Notes under the pieces: model-generated
Databases searched by the model: none
What the model was told of the DNA's origin: nothing
Seen by the model: only the letters and a program-made list of their open reading frames with translations
Position numbers and translations under genes: made by a program
In this document: positions 14,814 to 22,759 of the stretch, piece by piece
Numbering within the stretch: the first letter of the stretch is position 1
Layout of the letters: each line of letters starts with the position of its first letter
From: Pseudomonas sp. PGPPP3
Lineage (GTDB): Bacteria > Pseudomonadota > Gammaproteobacteria > Pseudomonadales > Pseudomonadaceae
NCBI GenBank assembly: GCA_002256055.1
Contig: NKIE01000002.1
Coordinates: 1,646-24,651, forward strand
Direction of reading: 5' to 3'
Length of the DNA stretch: 23,006 bases

Positions 14814-15611
14814 ATGCAGAGGCTCGATCCGGTTGAGGTGGTTTCCACGGTGCTGTCGTTTGATTTCGATGGCACCCTTCACGATCCGTCCGCCGTGCCC
14901 TCCGTGCCGACCGGTTTTTTCGAACTCATCCGGGAACTTCGGGCAAGCCATGGGGCCGCGTGGGGAATCAATACCGGACGCTCGATGCCGCACGTGGTCG
15001 AGGGCCTGGTGGAGTCCGGTGCACCCTTTCTTCCGGACTGGGTCGTCGCACGCGAGCGAGAGATCTATTTCCCGAATCGCTTCGGCCGCTGGGTGCCGCA
15101 GGAAAAATGGAACCAGCGCTGCGAAAAGGACATCCATGGGCTCTTCAAAAAACATCGCAAGCTGCTCAAGAAGATCCGCGACGAGGTGCTGGCGCACACC
15201 GGGGCCGAGTGGATCGAAATGGAAGGCGAGCCGGCGGGTCTCGTGGCGCGGCGTGTCGAGGACATGGAGTGGATCGAGCCGCGTGTCACCGCGCTCGCGG
15301 CAGAGGCTCCGGACCTCGGCTGGCAACGGAACTCGATCTGGCTTCGCTTCGGTCACCGGAACTACCAGAAGGGTAGTAGTTTGGCGGAGGTCGCCCGGCA
15401 TTACGGCGTGAAGGCGGAGCGCTGCTTCGCCACGGGCGACGGCCACAATGACCTCGCCATGCTCACCCCGGAAGTCGCCGGGCTGCTCGCATGCCCGGCA
15501 AACGCCGTCGAGGAAGTCCGCGCCCAGGTCGCCCGCCACGGAGGCCACGTCTGTGAACAAGGCCACGGCGACGGCGCGGTCGAGGCGTTGGAGAGGTTTT
15601 TTCCGAGCTGA
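14814..15611 (+). CDS. HAD-superfamily hydrolase, Cof/sucrose-phosphatase-like (type IIB)
   Basis: 265 residues with all HAD motifs: motif I SFDFDGTLHD (nucleophile Asp17 and Asp19), motif II INTGRS (Thr54), motif III Lys186 in NYQKGSSL, and motif IV GDGHNDLAML (Asp209, Asp213). The cap region between motifs II and III has the size of a type IIB cap, as in Cof phosphatases and sucrose- or mannosyl-3-phosphoglycerate phosphatases. It should hydrolyse a small phosphorylated metabolite, perhaps a sugar phosphate; the substrate cannot be told. It is followed after 4 bp by a small membrane protein gene, so the two are probably an operon. Confidence 0.88.
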   Translation: MQRLDPVEVVSTVLSFDFDGTLHDPSAVPSVPTGFFELIRELRASHGAAWGINTGRSMPHVVEGLVESGAPFLPDWVVAREREIYFPNRFGRWVPQEKWNQRCEKDIHGLFKKHRKLLKKIRDEVLAHTGAEWIEMEGEPAGLVARRVEDMEWIEPRVTALAAEAPDLGWQRNSIWLRFGHRNYQKGSSLAEVARHYGVKAERCFATGDGHNDLAMLTPEVAGLLACPANAVEEVRAQVARHGGHVCEQGHGDGAVEALERFFPS

Positions 15612-15615
15612 TCCG

Positions 15616-15939
15616 ATGGCCTTCAAGAATCCGTTTTCAAGAGCGATGCCCCCGGACCGTGCGACCCGCTGGGAAATGTCCCGTCAGAGGGGGAGGTGGG
15701 GTTTTGCGCTCCTGAGCGGGGTAGTGGGCTGGGGTATTCCCATGACGATCGGCATGTCCCTTTTCCTGCACGGAAGGCATTCCGAACCGCAGTTTTGGTT
15801 GCAGGTCGTGCCGTTCAATCTTGGTCTCTACTCGCTCGGCGGGCTGCTGCATGGCCTCTGGATGTGGCGCTTGAACGAACGGGCCTATTTGAAATTTAAG
15901 AAGGAAACCGAAGAGCGGTTACCTCCTTCGGATTCCTGA
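15616..15939 (+). CDS. Small membrane protein of unknown function (107 aa)
   Basis: Start ATG at 15616, 4 bp after the HAD gene stop. The N-terminus (MAFKNPFSRAMPPDRATRW) is basic and cytoplasmic-looking. Two hydrophobic segments follow: WGFALLSGVVGWGIPMTIGM (about 29-48) and VVPFNLGLYSLGGLLHGLWM (about 63-82), and then a charged tail with KFKKETEERLPPSDS. I do not recognise a family. The upstream open frame to 15448 is the HAD gene read in another frame. Its stop is 12 bp from the convergent purK stop. Confidence 0.75.
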   Translation: MAFKNPFSRAMPPDRATRWEMSRQRGRWGFALLSGVVGWGIPMTIGMSLFLHGRHSEPQFWLQVVPFNLGLYSLGGLLHGLWMWRLNERAYLKFKKETEERLPPSDS

Positions 15940-15951
15940 TGAGGCTCGGAA

Positions 15952-17076
15952 TTACGAACCCGAGCGACCATTTGCCAGCCACTTCGCCTTCATTGCTTCC
16001 GCGCGTTTAAGGCAGTCTTCGGTGGTGGCTCCGAGGAAATTGGCGTGACCCATTTTCCGGCGACCGATCGCGCGGCGCTTTCCATAAAGATGCAGGAAGG
16101 CTTCGCCATCTTCGAACAGCGGCGCCCAATCGGGCAGGGTGATTTCTGCCGGCCACATGTCGCCTAACAGATTCAGCATGACCACTGGTGAAAGCAGACG
16201 CGTCGAGCCCAGCGGCAGGCCGGCCACGGCGCGCAGATGGTTCTCGAACTGGCTGCACTCGGCGCCTTCGATGGTCCAGTGCCCGGAGTTGTGCACCCGC
16301 GGGGCGATTTCGTTGGCCTTCAGGCCGCCGTCCACTTCAAAGAACTCGAACGCCAGCACGCCGACGTAATCCAAGGCCTTGAGCACCCGACCGACGTAGT
16401 CTTCGGCCAGTTTCTGCAGCGGATGCTGGGTGCTGGCGATCGACAGGTTGAGCACGCCGTTGACGTGGGTGTTGTGCACCAGCGGGTAGAAGCGCGTTTC
16501 GCCATCACGGGCGCGCACGGCGATCAACGACACTTCGCCGCTGAACGGCACGAAGCCTTCGAGAAGGCACGGCACGCTGCCCAGCTCGGCAAAAGCACCC
16601 GTTACATCGGCCGCCTTGCGCAGGACTTTCTGGCCCTTGCCGTCGTAACCCAGGGTACGGGTCTTCATCACGGCCGGCAGACCAATGCTGGCCACTGCGG
16701 CATCAAGGTCGGCCTGGGACTGGATATCAGCGAAATCCGGGGTCGGAATGCCGAGGTCCTTGAACAGCGACTTCTCGAACCAGCGGTCGCGGGCGATGCG
16801 CAGGGCTTCAGCACTCGGGTAGACCGGTACGAACTGCGAGAGGAAAGCCACGGTCTCGGCCGGCACGCTTTCGAACTCGAAGGTCACCAGATCGACTTCA
16901 TCAGCCAGCTGGCGCAGATGGTCGAGATCGCCGTAATCGGCACGGATATGCTCGCCCAGCGCCTGCGCGCAGGCATCCGGCGCCGGGTCGAGGAAGGCAA
17001 AGTTCATCCCCAGCGGGGTCCCTGCCAACGCCAGCATGCGGCCCAGTTGACCGCCACCGATTACACCGATTTTCAT
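15952..17076 (-). CDS. purK: N5-carboxyaminoimidazole ribonucleotide synthase, chimeric reading frame
   Basis: 374 residues from ATG 17076. PurK uses ATP and bicarbonate to carboxylate aminoimidazole ribonucleotide, feeding PurE. The N-terminal biotin-carboxylase-like fold (MKIGVIGGGQLGRML), the ATP-grasp loop TRTLGYDGKGQKVL and metal-binding segment GVLAFEFFEVDGGLKANEIAPRVHN are intact. Residues 1 to about 285 match Pseudomonas PurK closely in my memory of the family. After the conserved NHLRAVAGLPLGST the C-terminus (LLSPVVMLNLLGDMW, HLYGKRRAIGRRKMGHANF) is of the type found outside pseudomonads, where one expects a sequence like KVGESAMLNFIG. The frame is uninterrupted, but the two ends appear to come from different genomes. 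The protein as written should not be trusted. Upstream open frame to 17382 is purE in another frame. Confidence 0.9.
   Translation of the reverse strand: MKIGVIGGGQLGRMLALAGTPLGMNFAFLDPAPDACAQALGEHIRADYGDLDHLRQLADEVDLVTFEFESVPAETVAFLSQFVPVYPSAEALRIARDRWFEKSLFKDLGIPTPDFADIQSQADLDAAVASIGLPAVMKTRTLGYDGKGQKVLRKAADVTGAFAELGSVPCLLEGFVPFSGEVSLIAVRARDGETRFYPLVHNTHVNGVLNLSIASTQHPLQKLAEDYVGRVLKALDYVGVLAFEFFEVDGGLKANEIAPRVHNSGHWTIEGAECSQFENHLRAVAGLPLGSTRLLSPVVMLNLLGDMWPAEITLPDWAPLFEDGEAFLHLYGKRRAIGRRKMGHANFLGATTEDCLKRAEAMKAKWLANGRSGS
16190..16260. other. Probable chimeric junction inside purK
   Basis: The change from the verrucomicrobial-type to the pseudomonad-type PurK sequence occurs around codons 275-295, which encode one of the most conserved parts of the enzyme. 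Genes on the left are verrucomicrobial in content, genes on the right pseudomonad. A conserved stretch is where an assembler or recombination could switch templates while keeping the frame. The exact base cannot be fixed by eye. Confidence 0.7.
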
Positions 17077-17080
17077 CTGT

Positions 17081-17572
17081 TTAGGCCTCGCGTGGATCTG
17101 AGTTGTCCAGCACCGCGTCAGTCTGATCCTGGCGGAACTGCTTGAGCGCGACATGGAACTGCGGGTGTTGGTGACCAAGGATGCTGGCCGCCAGCAGCGC
17201 CTCGGTGACCGCGCCGGCCTTGCCGATGGCCAGGGTCGCAACCGGAATGCCGGCCGGCATCTGCACGATGGACAACAGCGAGTCGACGCCCGACAGCACG
17301 GCCGACTGCACCGGCACACCAAGCACCGGCAGGTGGGTCTTGGCCGCACACATGCCCGGCAAGTGCGCGGCGCCGCCGGCACCGGCGATGATTACTTGGA
17401 TACCACGCGCCTCGGCCTCTTCAGCGTACTGAAAGAGCAGGTCCGGAGTACGGTGGGCGGACACCACTTTGACTTCGTTGGGGATGCCGAGCTTGTCGAG
17501 CATCTCCACGGTATGGCTGAGGGTGCTCCAATCGGATTTGGAACCCATGATCACGCCAACCAGTGCGCTCAT
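17081..17572 (-). CDS. purE: N5-carboxyaminoimidazole ribonucleotide mutase
   Basis: 163 residues, the usual length of class I PurE. It moves the carboxyl group of N5-CAIR (made by PurK) to give CAIR, step six of purine synthesis. Conserved segments: [10 protein letters not shown] (phosphate-binding loop with Ser and Asp), SAHRTPDLL with the catalytic His, and [14 protein letters not shown] Shine-Dalgarno-like GAGG lies about 9 bp before the ATG. purK starts 4 bp after its stop, so the pair is one operon as in pseudomonads. The leader upstream contains a promoter-like -10 and a terminator hairpin. Sequence is pseudomonad throughout, unlike the end of purK. Confidence 0.97.
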   Translation of the reverse strand: MSALVGVIMGSKSDWSTLSHTVEMLDKLGIPNEVKVVSAHRTPDLLFQYAEEAEARGIQVIIAGAGGAAHLPGMCAAKTHLPVLGVPVQSAVLSGVDSLLSIVQMPAGIPVATLAIGKAGAVTEALLAASILGHQHPQFHVALKQFRQDQTDAVLDNSDPREA

Positions 17573-17608
17573 CGTCTTGCCTCATCTCAGTGCGCCAACC
17601 GGCGCGAC

Positions 17609-17643
17609 AAAAACTAACAAGCCACGCGGTGTGCGTGGCTTGT
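17609..17643 (-). terminator. Rho-independent terminator or attenuator in the purE leader
   Basis: An 11-bp perfect stem (17617-17627 with 17633-17643, ACAAGCCACGC against GCGTGGCTTGT) with a 5-nt loop is followed, in the minus direction, by TTAGTTTTTG. It lies about 45 bp before the purE ATG and about 140 bp after the SPFH gene stop. It can end SPFH transcription, or, if the upstream promoter is real, attenuate purEK. Confidence 0.75.
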
Positions 17644-17688
17644 CATGTGCAGATCAAACCAGCCAGCGGCCAGTTTTTAAGGCCGGGC

Positions 17689-17694
17689 AGTATA
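17689..17694 (-). promoter_or_regulatory. Candidate -10 element (TATACT) of the purEK promoter
   Basis: On the minus strand TTTTCGGTATACTGCCCGG contains TATACT, close to the sigma70 consensus. A -35 is weak (GCGACA with 15-bp spacing). If used, the start would be near 17681, giving a leader of about 110 nt that contains the terminator hairpin before purE. Confidence 0.4.
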
Positions 17695-17783
17695 CCGAAA
17701 AGCCGCGCCTGTCGCGCCCCCGCGATGACCGCTGGTCAAGAGGCGATTAGCGCATGTGGCGCTAACCGCTGCAGGCCTGACGC

Positions 17784-18644
17784 TTACTTGCTGGCGTCGA
17801 TAAACGGCAGGGTGCCGTTGGGCAGCACGGTGGTGGGCAACTTGCCGTCCCAGCGCTCGGCTTTGGTCAGCTCGATCAGCATCGGATTACTGCTCAGGGC
17901 CAGGGTCTTGGCCTTGATCGCATCGGCTTCAGCGCTACCGCGCAAACGCGTGGCTTCGGCATCGGCCTTGGCCTGGGCGACCTTGGAGTCCGCCTCAGCT
18001 TGGGCGCGGGTGACCACGATCTGCGCTTCGACCTGTTCGGTGGCGAGCATCTGTTCGCGGGTTTTCACCTCGACCTCGGCCTTCATGCGCAAGGCAATGG
18101 AGCGCTCGTAGTCATCGGAAAAGTCGATGTTCTCCACCTGCACACCGTCGATGACCACCGGGCCGCTTATTGAGTCCTTGATTGCCTTGGTCACGTCGGC
18201 CACAAACTTGCCGCGGTTCTGCACCGCACTCACCGCGTTGTACTGACCGAAGACGTTCTCCACCTGGGTTGGCACTTGGCGGCTGATCAGGCGCGAGACC
18301 AGACCATCGAGGTCCTGGTACTGCGTGTACACCTTGCCAACTTCCGCCGGCACCACATGCCAGGACACCGAGACATTCAGGGTCGCGGTCTGCTGGTCCT
18401 TGCTGTAAGCCTGCAGCCCTTGGTAGGTGGTGGCATTGCTCTGCACCGAGATGAATTTCACGCTCTCGATAAACGGGATCTTCAGCGACAGCCCCGGCTC
18501 AACAACCCCGACTAGCGCGCCATTGCGTAACAGCACGCCACGCTCAGTTTCATTCACCGTGTACCAAGAGCCCATCAGCACAAGCAGCAACAGCAACGCC
18601 AGCAGCCCGCCGGCAATGGATTTGAGGTTCAGCATCGGATTCAT
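17784..18644 (-). CDS. SPFH/prohibitin-family membrane protein
   Basis: 286 residues from ATG 18644, which has a good Shine-Dalgarno (AGGGAGAA, about 4-5 bp away); the open frame to 18710 lacks one. An N-terminal transmembrane helix (about 9-27, IAGGLLALLLLLVLMGSW) is followed by the SPFH/Band 7 domain (about 28-200), with YTVNETERGVLLRNG and VSVSWHVVPAEVGKVYTQY, and then a charged Ala/Glu/Lys coiled coil (EAQIVVTRAQAEADSKVAQA onward). This is the layout of prohibitin and HflK/C-like proteins, which form rings in the inner membrane and modulate proteases such as FtsH. No hflC- or nfeD-like partner is next to it. Confidence 0.9.
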   Translation of the reverse strand: MNPMLNLKSIAGGLLALLLLLVLMGSWYTVNETERGVLLRNGALVGVVEPGLSLKIPFIESVKFISVQSNATTYQGLQAYSKDQQTATLNVSVSWHVVPAEVGKVYTQYQDLDGLVSRLISRQVPTQVENVFGQYNAVSAVQNRGKFVADVTKAIKDSISGPVVIDGVQVENIDFSDDYERSIALRMKAEVEVKTREQMLATEQVEAQIVVTRAQAEADSKVAQAKADAEATRLRGSAEADAIKAKTLALSSNPMLIELTKAERWDGKLPTTVLPNGTLPFIDASK

Positions 18645-18880
18645 TCGGTTCTCCCTGTGAGGTATCCAGCGTGGCTCCAGCGCCACCCGCTGCCGTTTAA
18701 ACCACATCAACGGCGTTTTTGCACGTCAACACTAGCCAGGTCGCCGAGCCGACGGCGCTGGTACCCAGGCATAACAATCTAATTATGTGATTATTTTCAT
18801 CGTTAATATGCGCTTTTTAATCAATTTATTACGCCTATCATGGACTCCACACCCACCCAGCCCCCACAAGGAGCCACCTC

Positions 18881-19186
18881 ATGAAAAGCCAAGCCTTCGC
18901 CAGCCTGATCCTGGCCAGCCTGTCCTTTAACGCCTTTGCCCTACCCGAAAGCCAACCCCAGCCGCTGCTGGGCGAACTGCGCAGCAGCCAGGCCGACGAG
19001 CAAAAACTCAGCCCCCAGCCGCTGGCCGAAGGCGGCGCCGAGCGCCTGAACAATCGTCGGATTGCCGAAGATGGCGCCGATCGTGTCGGCCGCAAGCGCA
19101 TTGCCGAGGGCGGTGCCGAACGCGTCGGCAACCGCCGTATCGCCGAAGGTGGCGCCGAGCGCTTGCTTAACATGCGCCAGGCCTGA
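18881..19186 (+). CDS. Small secreted protein with four 13-residue AEGGAER repeats
   Basis: 101 residues with a Shine-Dalgarno AAGGAG (18868-18873), 7 bp before the ATG, and a signal peptide (MKSQAFASLILASLSFNAFA). The mature protein has a short acidic stretch and then four tandem copies, 13 residues apart, of AEGGAERxxNRRI (AEGGAERLNNRRI, AEDGADRVGRKRI, AEGGAERVGNRRI, AEGGAERLLNMRQ). Similar small Pseudomonas proteins with AEGGSDR-type repeats are sometimes labelled 'phage infection protein', a name I would not rely on. The alternating acidic and basic residues suggest self-association or binding to a charged surface. The 236-bp gap upstream, shared with the divergent SPFH gene, is AT-rich near 18775-18840 and probably holds its promoter; TATCAT (18836-18841) is a possible -10. 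Confidence 0.78.
   Translation: MKSQAFASLILASLSFNAFALPESQPQPLLGELRSSQADEQKLSPQPLAEGGAERLNNRRIAEDGADRVGRKRIAEGGAERVGNRRIAEGGAERLLNMRQA
19025..19180 (+). repeat. Four 39-bp tandem repeats inside the secreted repeat protein gene
   Basis: Four units of 39 bp encode AEGGAER-type 13-residue repeats. The repeats are imperfect at DNA level but hold frame, so selection appears to act on the protein. They are within a coding gene and not CRISPR. Confidence 0.8.
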
Positions 19187-19215
19187 GCACCGCATGCATC
19201 GGCAGGCCGAGCGGA

Positions 19216-20307
19216 TCAGTCGTGCTGAGACGAATGCATAACCGGCTCAGCGCGATCGGCCATGGTCAGTTGCAGGTCCTCCAACTCGGCAAACACACTG
19301 CTCATGACCTGCACCAGATGCGGATCGAAATGCCCACCGGCATTTTCGAGGATGTAAGCCTGAGCACGCTCGGCACTCCAAGCCTGTTTGTAGGAGCGTG
19401 GCGAGCGCAGGGCATCGTAAACATCACAGAGTGCGACGATGCGCCCGGACAGCGGAATCTCTTCGCCTTTCAGGCCATTCGGGTAGCCGTTGCCATCCCA
19501 GCGCTCGTGGTGGGAAACGGCAATTTCCGCTGCCAGATCGGTCAGCGGTGAACGCTGTTCATCGCGCAGGATGTCGTAGCCGATTTGTGCATGCTGGTTC
19601 ATTCGCAGACGCTCATCACTGTCCAGCCGCCCCGGCTTATTGAGGATGGCATCGGGAATGCCGATCTTGCCAACATCGTGCATCGGCGCCGCCAGGCGCA
19701 GCTGTTCGATCCATTTGGCATCCATCCCCAGGGCCCGGGCAATCAGCGCTGCCGACTCACCGATGCGCAGGATATGGTCGCCAGTCTCGTTATCCTTGTA
19801 GCCGGCGGCGCGCGCCAGGCTGCGTATCACCGACTGATAGCTGGCGCGCAACTGCGCAGTACGCTGCTGCACTCGCTGCTCCAGTTGGTCGCGCTCTTGC
19901 TGCAGGGCCTGGCTGGCCAGGCTCAGCTGCAGGTTGTTGCGCACCCGCAGGAGTAAATCCGGCAGGTCCAGAGGCTTGCAGATGTAGTCGTTGGCGCCCA
20001 ACTCCAGACCGCGGCGGCGCTCATCCAGGCTATTGAGCGCGGTGACGATAATCACCGGCGCGCGACCGCGGTCGCGGTTTTCCAGCTGCTGCAGGATCTC
20101 AAAGCCATTCGGCGCCGGCATGTCCAGGTCCAGCAACAACAGGTCCCAGGGATTGGCCTGCAGCCAGGCCAAGCCTTCGGCGGAATCGCTAAAGGTCTTG
20201 ATCTCACGCAGGCCAAAGGCCTTGAGGCTGGACTCCAGCAGGCGCAGGTTGGCACGCACATCGTCGATCACCACCACGGTGGCAAAACGCAACACATCAG
20301 ACAGCAT
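19216..20307 (-). CDS. Response regulator with HD-GYP c-di-GMP phosphodiesterase domain
   Basis: 363 residues from ATG 20307, inside the kinase 3' end (11-nt overlap); GAGG lies about 9 bp before it. A receiver domain (about 10-125) has ATVVVIDD, phospho-acceptor Asp60 in LLLLDLDMP, Thr89 and Lys111 (CKPLDL). A helical coiled linker (about 130-155) leads to an HD-GYP domain (about 160-340): HILRIGE, APMHDVGKIGIPD (HD at 210-211), AVSHHERWDGNGYPNGLKG (GYP at 274-276) and VALCDVYDALRSPR. All main metal ligands appear present, so it should break down cyclic di-GMP when activated by phosphorylation. Pairing with the overlapping kinase gene makes it that kinase's likely target. It resembles RpfG-type regulators. 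Confidence 0.93.
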   Translation of the reverse strand: MLSDVLRFATVVVIDDVRANLRLLESSLKAFGLREIKTFSDSAEGLAWLQANPWDLLLLDLDMPAPNGFEILQQLENRDRGRAPVIIVTALNSLDERRRGLELGANDYICKPLDLPDLLLRVRNNLQLSLASQALQQERDQLEQRVQQRTAQLRASYQSVIRSLARAAGYKDNETGDHILRIGESAALIARALGMDAKWIEQLRLAAPMHDVGKIGIPDAILNKPGRLDSDERLRMNQHAQIGYDILRDEQRSPLTDLAAEIAVSHHERWDGNGYPNGLKGEEIPLSGRIVALCDVYDALRSPRSYKQAWSAERAQAYILENAGGHFDPHLVQVMSSVFAELEDLQLTMADRAEPVMHSSQHD

Positions 20308-22759
20308 CGGTCGTGACCTCGTGTAGCAGCGCACTTACCAGCCCGCGCAGCTCATCCAGATTGATGGGTTTGGCCAGCAGCCCTTGGCAGTCGAGCATGG
20401 CCAACCGCGCCGTTTCGACAGCTGCGGTCAGCACCACCACCGGCAGCTCGCGGGTTTGTGCATGGCGGCGCAACTCGCGCAGCAAGGCTTCGCCATCCAT
20501 GTCGGGCAAATGGAAATCCAGCAGCAGCAGGTCCGGCGGTGTCGCCAGGATGCGTTCCAGAGCCGCCCGACCATTGCCGGCCACGTGCACCTCAGCCAGG
20601 TCGCTCAGGGCCTTGCGCACCAGAAACTGGCTAGCGGGATTGTCTTCCACATAAAACACCTGACGGCGTACACGCGGGCTCGTCGCGAACGCCTCGACAG
20701 CCTCATCATCAGGGGTGTCGGTCGGGCTGGAGGTCGGCAACAGCGGTAGTTCGATCCAGAAGCTGCTGCCGATACCCGGCTCACTGTGTACGCCCATTTG
20801 CCCCTGCATCAGGCTGGCAAACTCACGGCACAGCGACAGGCCAATACCGGTACCCTGGATCGCGGTATTTTCCCGACCCAAGCGCTGGAAGGGTTCAAAC
20901 AGTTGAGCCTGTAGATCGGCGCTGATGCCCAGCCCCGTGTCCTCGACCAACAGGCGAATATGCCCGGCGGCCACCTGATAGCTGAGGGTGATATGGCCGT
21001 TGACGGTGTTGTACTTGATCGCATTGGACAGCAGATTGATCAGCACCTGACGCAACCGCCGCGGGTCAGCCGGCACCCGCAAAGACTGGTCGGGCAAATC
21101 GAGGTTGAGGTGCAGATCCTGCGCCAGCACCTCAACACGGACCATGTCGGCACACTCATTCATCAACTGGGTGACATCCACTGGCTGCAGCTCGAGCTGC
21201 GGCTTCTCGGCCTGCACACTGGACCAGTCGAGAATGTCGCCAACCAGCTGGTTGAGGTGCGTACTGGCGAGCATGATTTCATCGAGGTAATCGGCCTCGC
21301 TGCTGGCGCTCTCGACCGGGTGCTCTAAGCGCAGCAGCTGAGCAAAGCCGTAGATGGCATTCAGCGGCGTGCGCAACTCGTGGGAGATGCTGGAGATAAA
21401 TCGCGACTTGGCCTGACTGGCCGCCTGCGCTTCAAGGTGCGCCTGGCGCAGGTCGGCCTCGGTCTGCTTGAGCGCACCGATATCCACATGGGTGCCAGCC
21501 AGCATGAGCGCCTGCCCGGTCTGCGGATCGCGCTCCACCACCCGACCACGACTGAGCAACCAGTGGTAATGGCCGCTGGCATCGGCAAAACGAAACTCGG
21601 CCTCGTAACGCTCACTGCCCGAGTCGTCGAGCAATTGCCGCGAGGTGTTCATCCGCGCCACGTCATCGGGATGCACGCGCTGGATAAAAGCGTCATCACT
21701 GATTTCGCTACCTGGCAGGCCGAAGCGCTCGACGAAACGCCCGCGCAAGCTGACCAGGCGGGTATCAAAGTTAAGCTCCCAAAGGCTCTCCGTGGCGCTT
21801 TCCAGGACCAGCTCAAGGCGCTGCTGGACACTCGAACGCTGCGCTTCGCTGTGCTCCAGTTGCGCACCCAGATCGACGGCATGACCGGCCATTTCGTCCA
21901 GCTCGTCGATGTCCGAAGGCACCCGCGCGGGACGCCGGTTACCGCGACCAATCTCGCGCATCATCTGTGAGATACCGGTAATCGGCCGACGCAACTGAGC
22001 ACTCAACTGCTTTGCGCGCACCCACATAAAGCTGAAAAACACGGCATAGAACAGCGCCAGGCCAGCAATCAGCAGGTAGCCGATTTCCTTGTAGCGCTGG
22101 GCCAGGCTGTTGGTCTGGGCAAACACATCCGCCTCGGCCACCACAGTGAGCAAGTGCCAGTCGGTTTGCGCAATGCTGGCCCAGGCCACCAAGTGAGCCT
22201 GGCCACCAAACTGCACGCGCTCGATGCCGGCGGCCTCGGTGGCCACCCGCTCGGCCAGCGCCTGGGTTTCCGCGCGCTTGCGCAGGTTGAAGTCCTCGGG
22301 CTTGAACAGCTCGCGGCGAATGGCTTCGGCGTAGGTGTGCTGGGTCAGCTCGTCGAGACCAAAATCATCTTCGCCCGCCTTGGGCAGGGCCATGATGTTG
22401 AGGTCCTTGCTGACCAGCATGGCGTAGCCGTTCCACGGCACCTGCAGCTGGCCGATCTCCTTGAGAATGCCGTCCACGGTGATGTCGATGCCCACCACGC
22501 CTTCGAGGAAATCGCCACGATAGACCGGGGCGATAGCCGAGGCCATCCAGCCCTGACCCGCCGGGTCGAGGTAGACATCGGTCCACACGACCTGGCGCTG
22601 CGGGTTGTGCTTGGCATCGGCGAGGTAATAGAAGTTGTAGTCGGGGATCACCATGTCATGGGGGTACTGGTCCGGGGTGTTGAACCAGGGGTAGATATGG
22701 TTGAGGCTGTCCCAGCCGTTGAAATACAGCGCCGCCACCAATGAATCCCGATCGATAAT
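20297..22759 (-). CDS. Hybrid sensor histidine kinase, 5' end truncated at a junction
   Basis: The frame is open from 20297 to 22759, where a stop follows; there is no convincing start codon (only TTG at 22741), and the first transmembrane helix and first half of the sensor are missing. What remains, numbered from 22741: distal half of a dCache domain (about 1-205; WTDVYLDPAGQGWMASAIAP, GVVGIDITV), a transmembrane helix (about 220-241), HAMP (about 243-295), PAS/PAC (about 310-430), HisKA with His454 (SISHELRTPLN), HATPase_c with LINLLSNAIKYN, DTGLGIS and GTGIGL, and a receiver domain with Asp742 and Lys791. Homologues would begin with a signal-anchor about 150-200 residues upstream. The end overlaps the HD-GYP gene. 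The gene is broken by the assembly or a rearrangement. Confidence 0.9.
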   Translation of the reverse strand: MIDRDSLVAALYFNGWDSLNHIYPWFNTPDQYPHDMVIPDYNFYYLADAKHNPQRQVVWTDVYLDPAGQGWMASAIAPVYRGDFLEGVVGIDITVDGILKEIGQLQVPWNGYAMLVSKDLNIMALPKAGEDDFGLDELTQHTYAEAIRRELFKPEDFNLRKRAETQALAERVATEAAGIERVQFGGQAHLVAWASIAQTDWHLLTVVAEADVFAQTNSLAQRYKEIGYLLIAGLALFYAVFFSFMWVRAKQLSAQLRRPITGISQMMREIGRGNRRPARVPSDIDELDEMAGHAVDLGAQLEHSEAQRSSVQQRLELVLESATESLWELNFDTRLVSLRGRFVERFGLPGSEISDDAFIQRVHPDDVARMNTSRQLLDDSGSERYEAEFRFADASGHYHWLLSRGRVVERDPQTGQALMLAGTHVDIGALKQTEADLRQAHLEAQAASQAKSRFISSISHELRTPLNAIYGFAQLLRLEHPVESASSEADYLDEIMLASTHLNQLVGDILDWSSVQAEKPQLELQPVDVTQLMNECADMVRVEVLAQDLHLNLDLPDQSLRVPADPRRLRQVLINLLSNAIKYNTVNGHITLSYQVAAGHIRLLVEDTGLGISADLQAQLFEPFQRLGRENTAIQGTGIGLSLCREFASLMQGQMGVHSEPGIGSSFWIELPLLPTSSPTDTPDDEAVEAFATSPRVRRQVFYVEDNPASQFLVRKALSDLAEVHVAGNGRAALERILATPPDLLLLDFHLPDMDGEALLRELRRHAQTRELPVVVLTAAVETARLAMLDCQGLLAKPINLDELRGLVSALLHEVTTDAV

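Noticed and set aside
17077..17382. N-terminal extension of PurK by 102 codons
   Set aside because: This stretch is purE in another frame; the classical MKIGVIGGGQLG start is at 17076.
17614..17646. Leader peptide MTSHAHRVAC before purE
   Set aside because: No ribosome binding site, and the frame may arise by chance from the hairpin; kept only as a note in the attenuation finding.
19025..19180. CRISPR-like repeat array
   Set aside because: The 39-bp units are contiguous without spacers and keep a reading frame.
18941..19195. Minus-strand frame with Ala/Gly-rich repeats opposite the secreted repeat protein
   Set aside because: The repeats are inherited from the plus-strand gene, which has a signal peptide and a good ribosome site.
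16200..22755. Horizontal transfer of a Pseudomonas block into a verrucomicrobial chromosome
   Set aside because: No mobile-element genes, att sites or repeats at the ends, one end lies in the middle of a conserved gene and the other cuts a kinase next to a third-source gene; a chimeric assembly explains this more simply, though read data are needed to decide.
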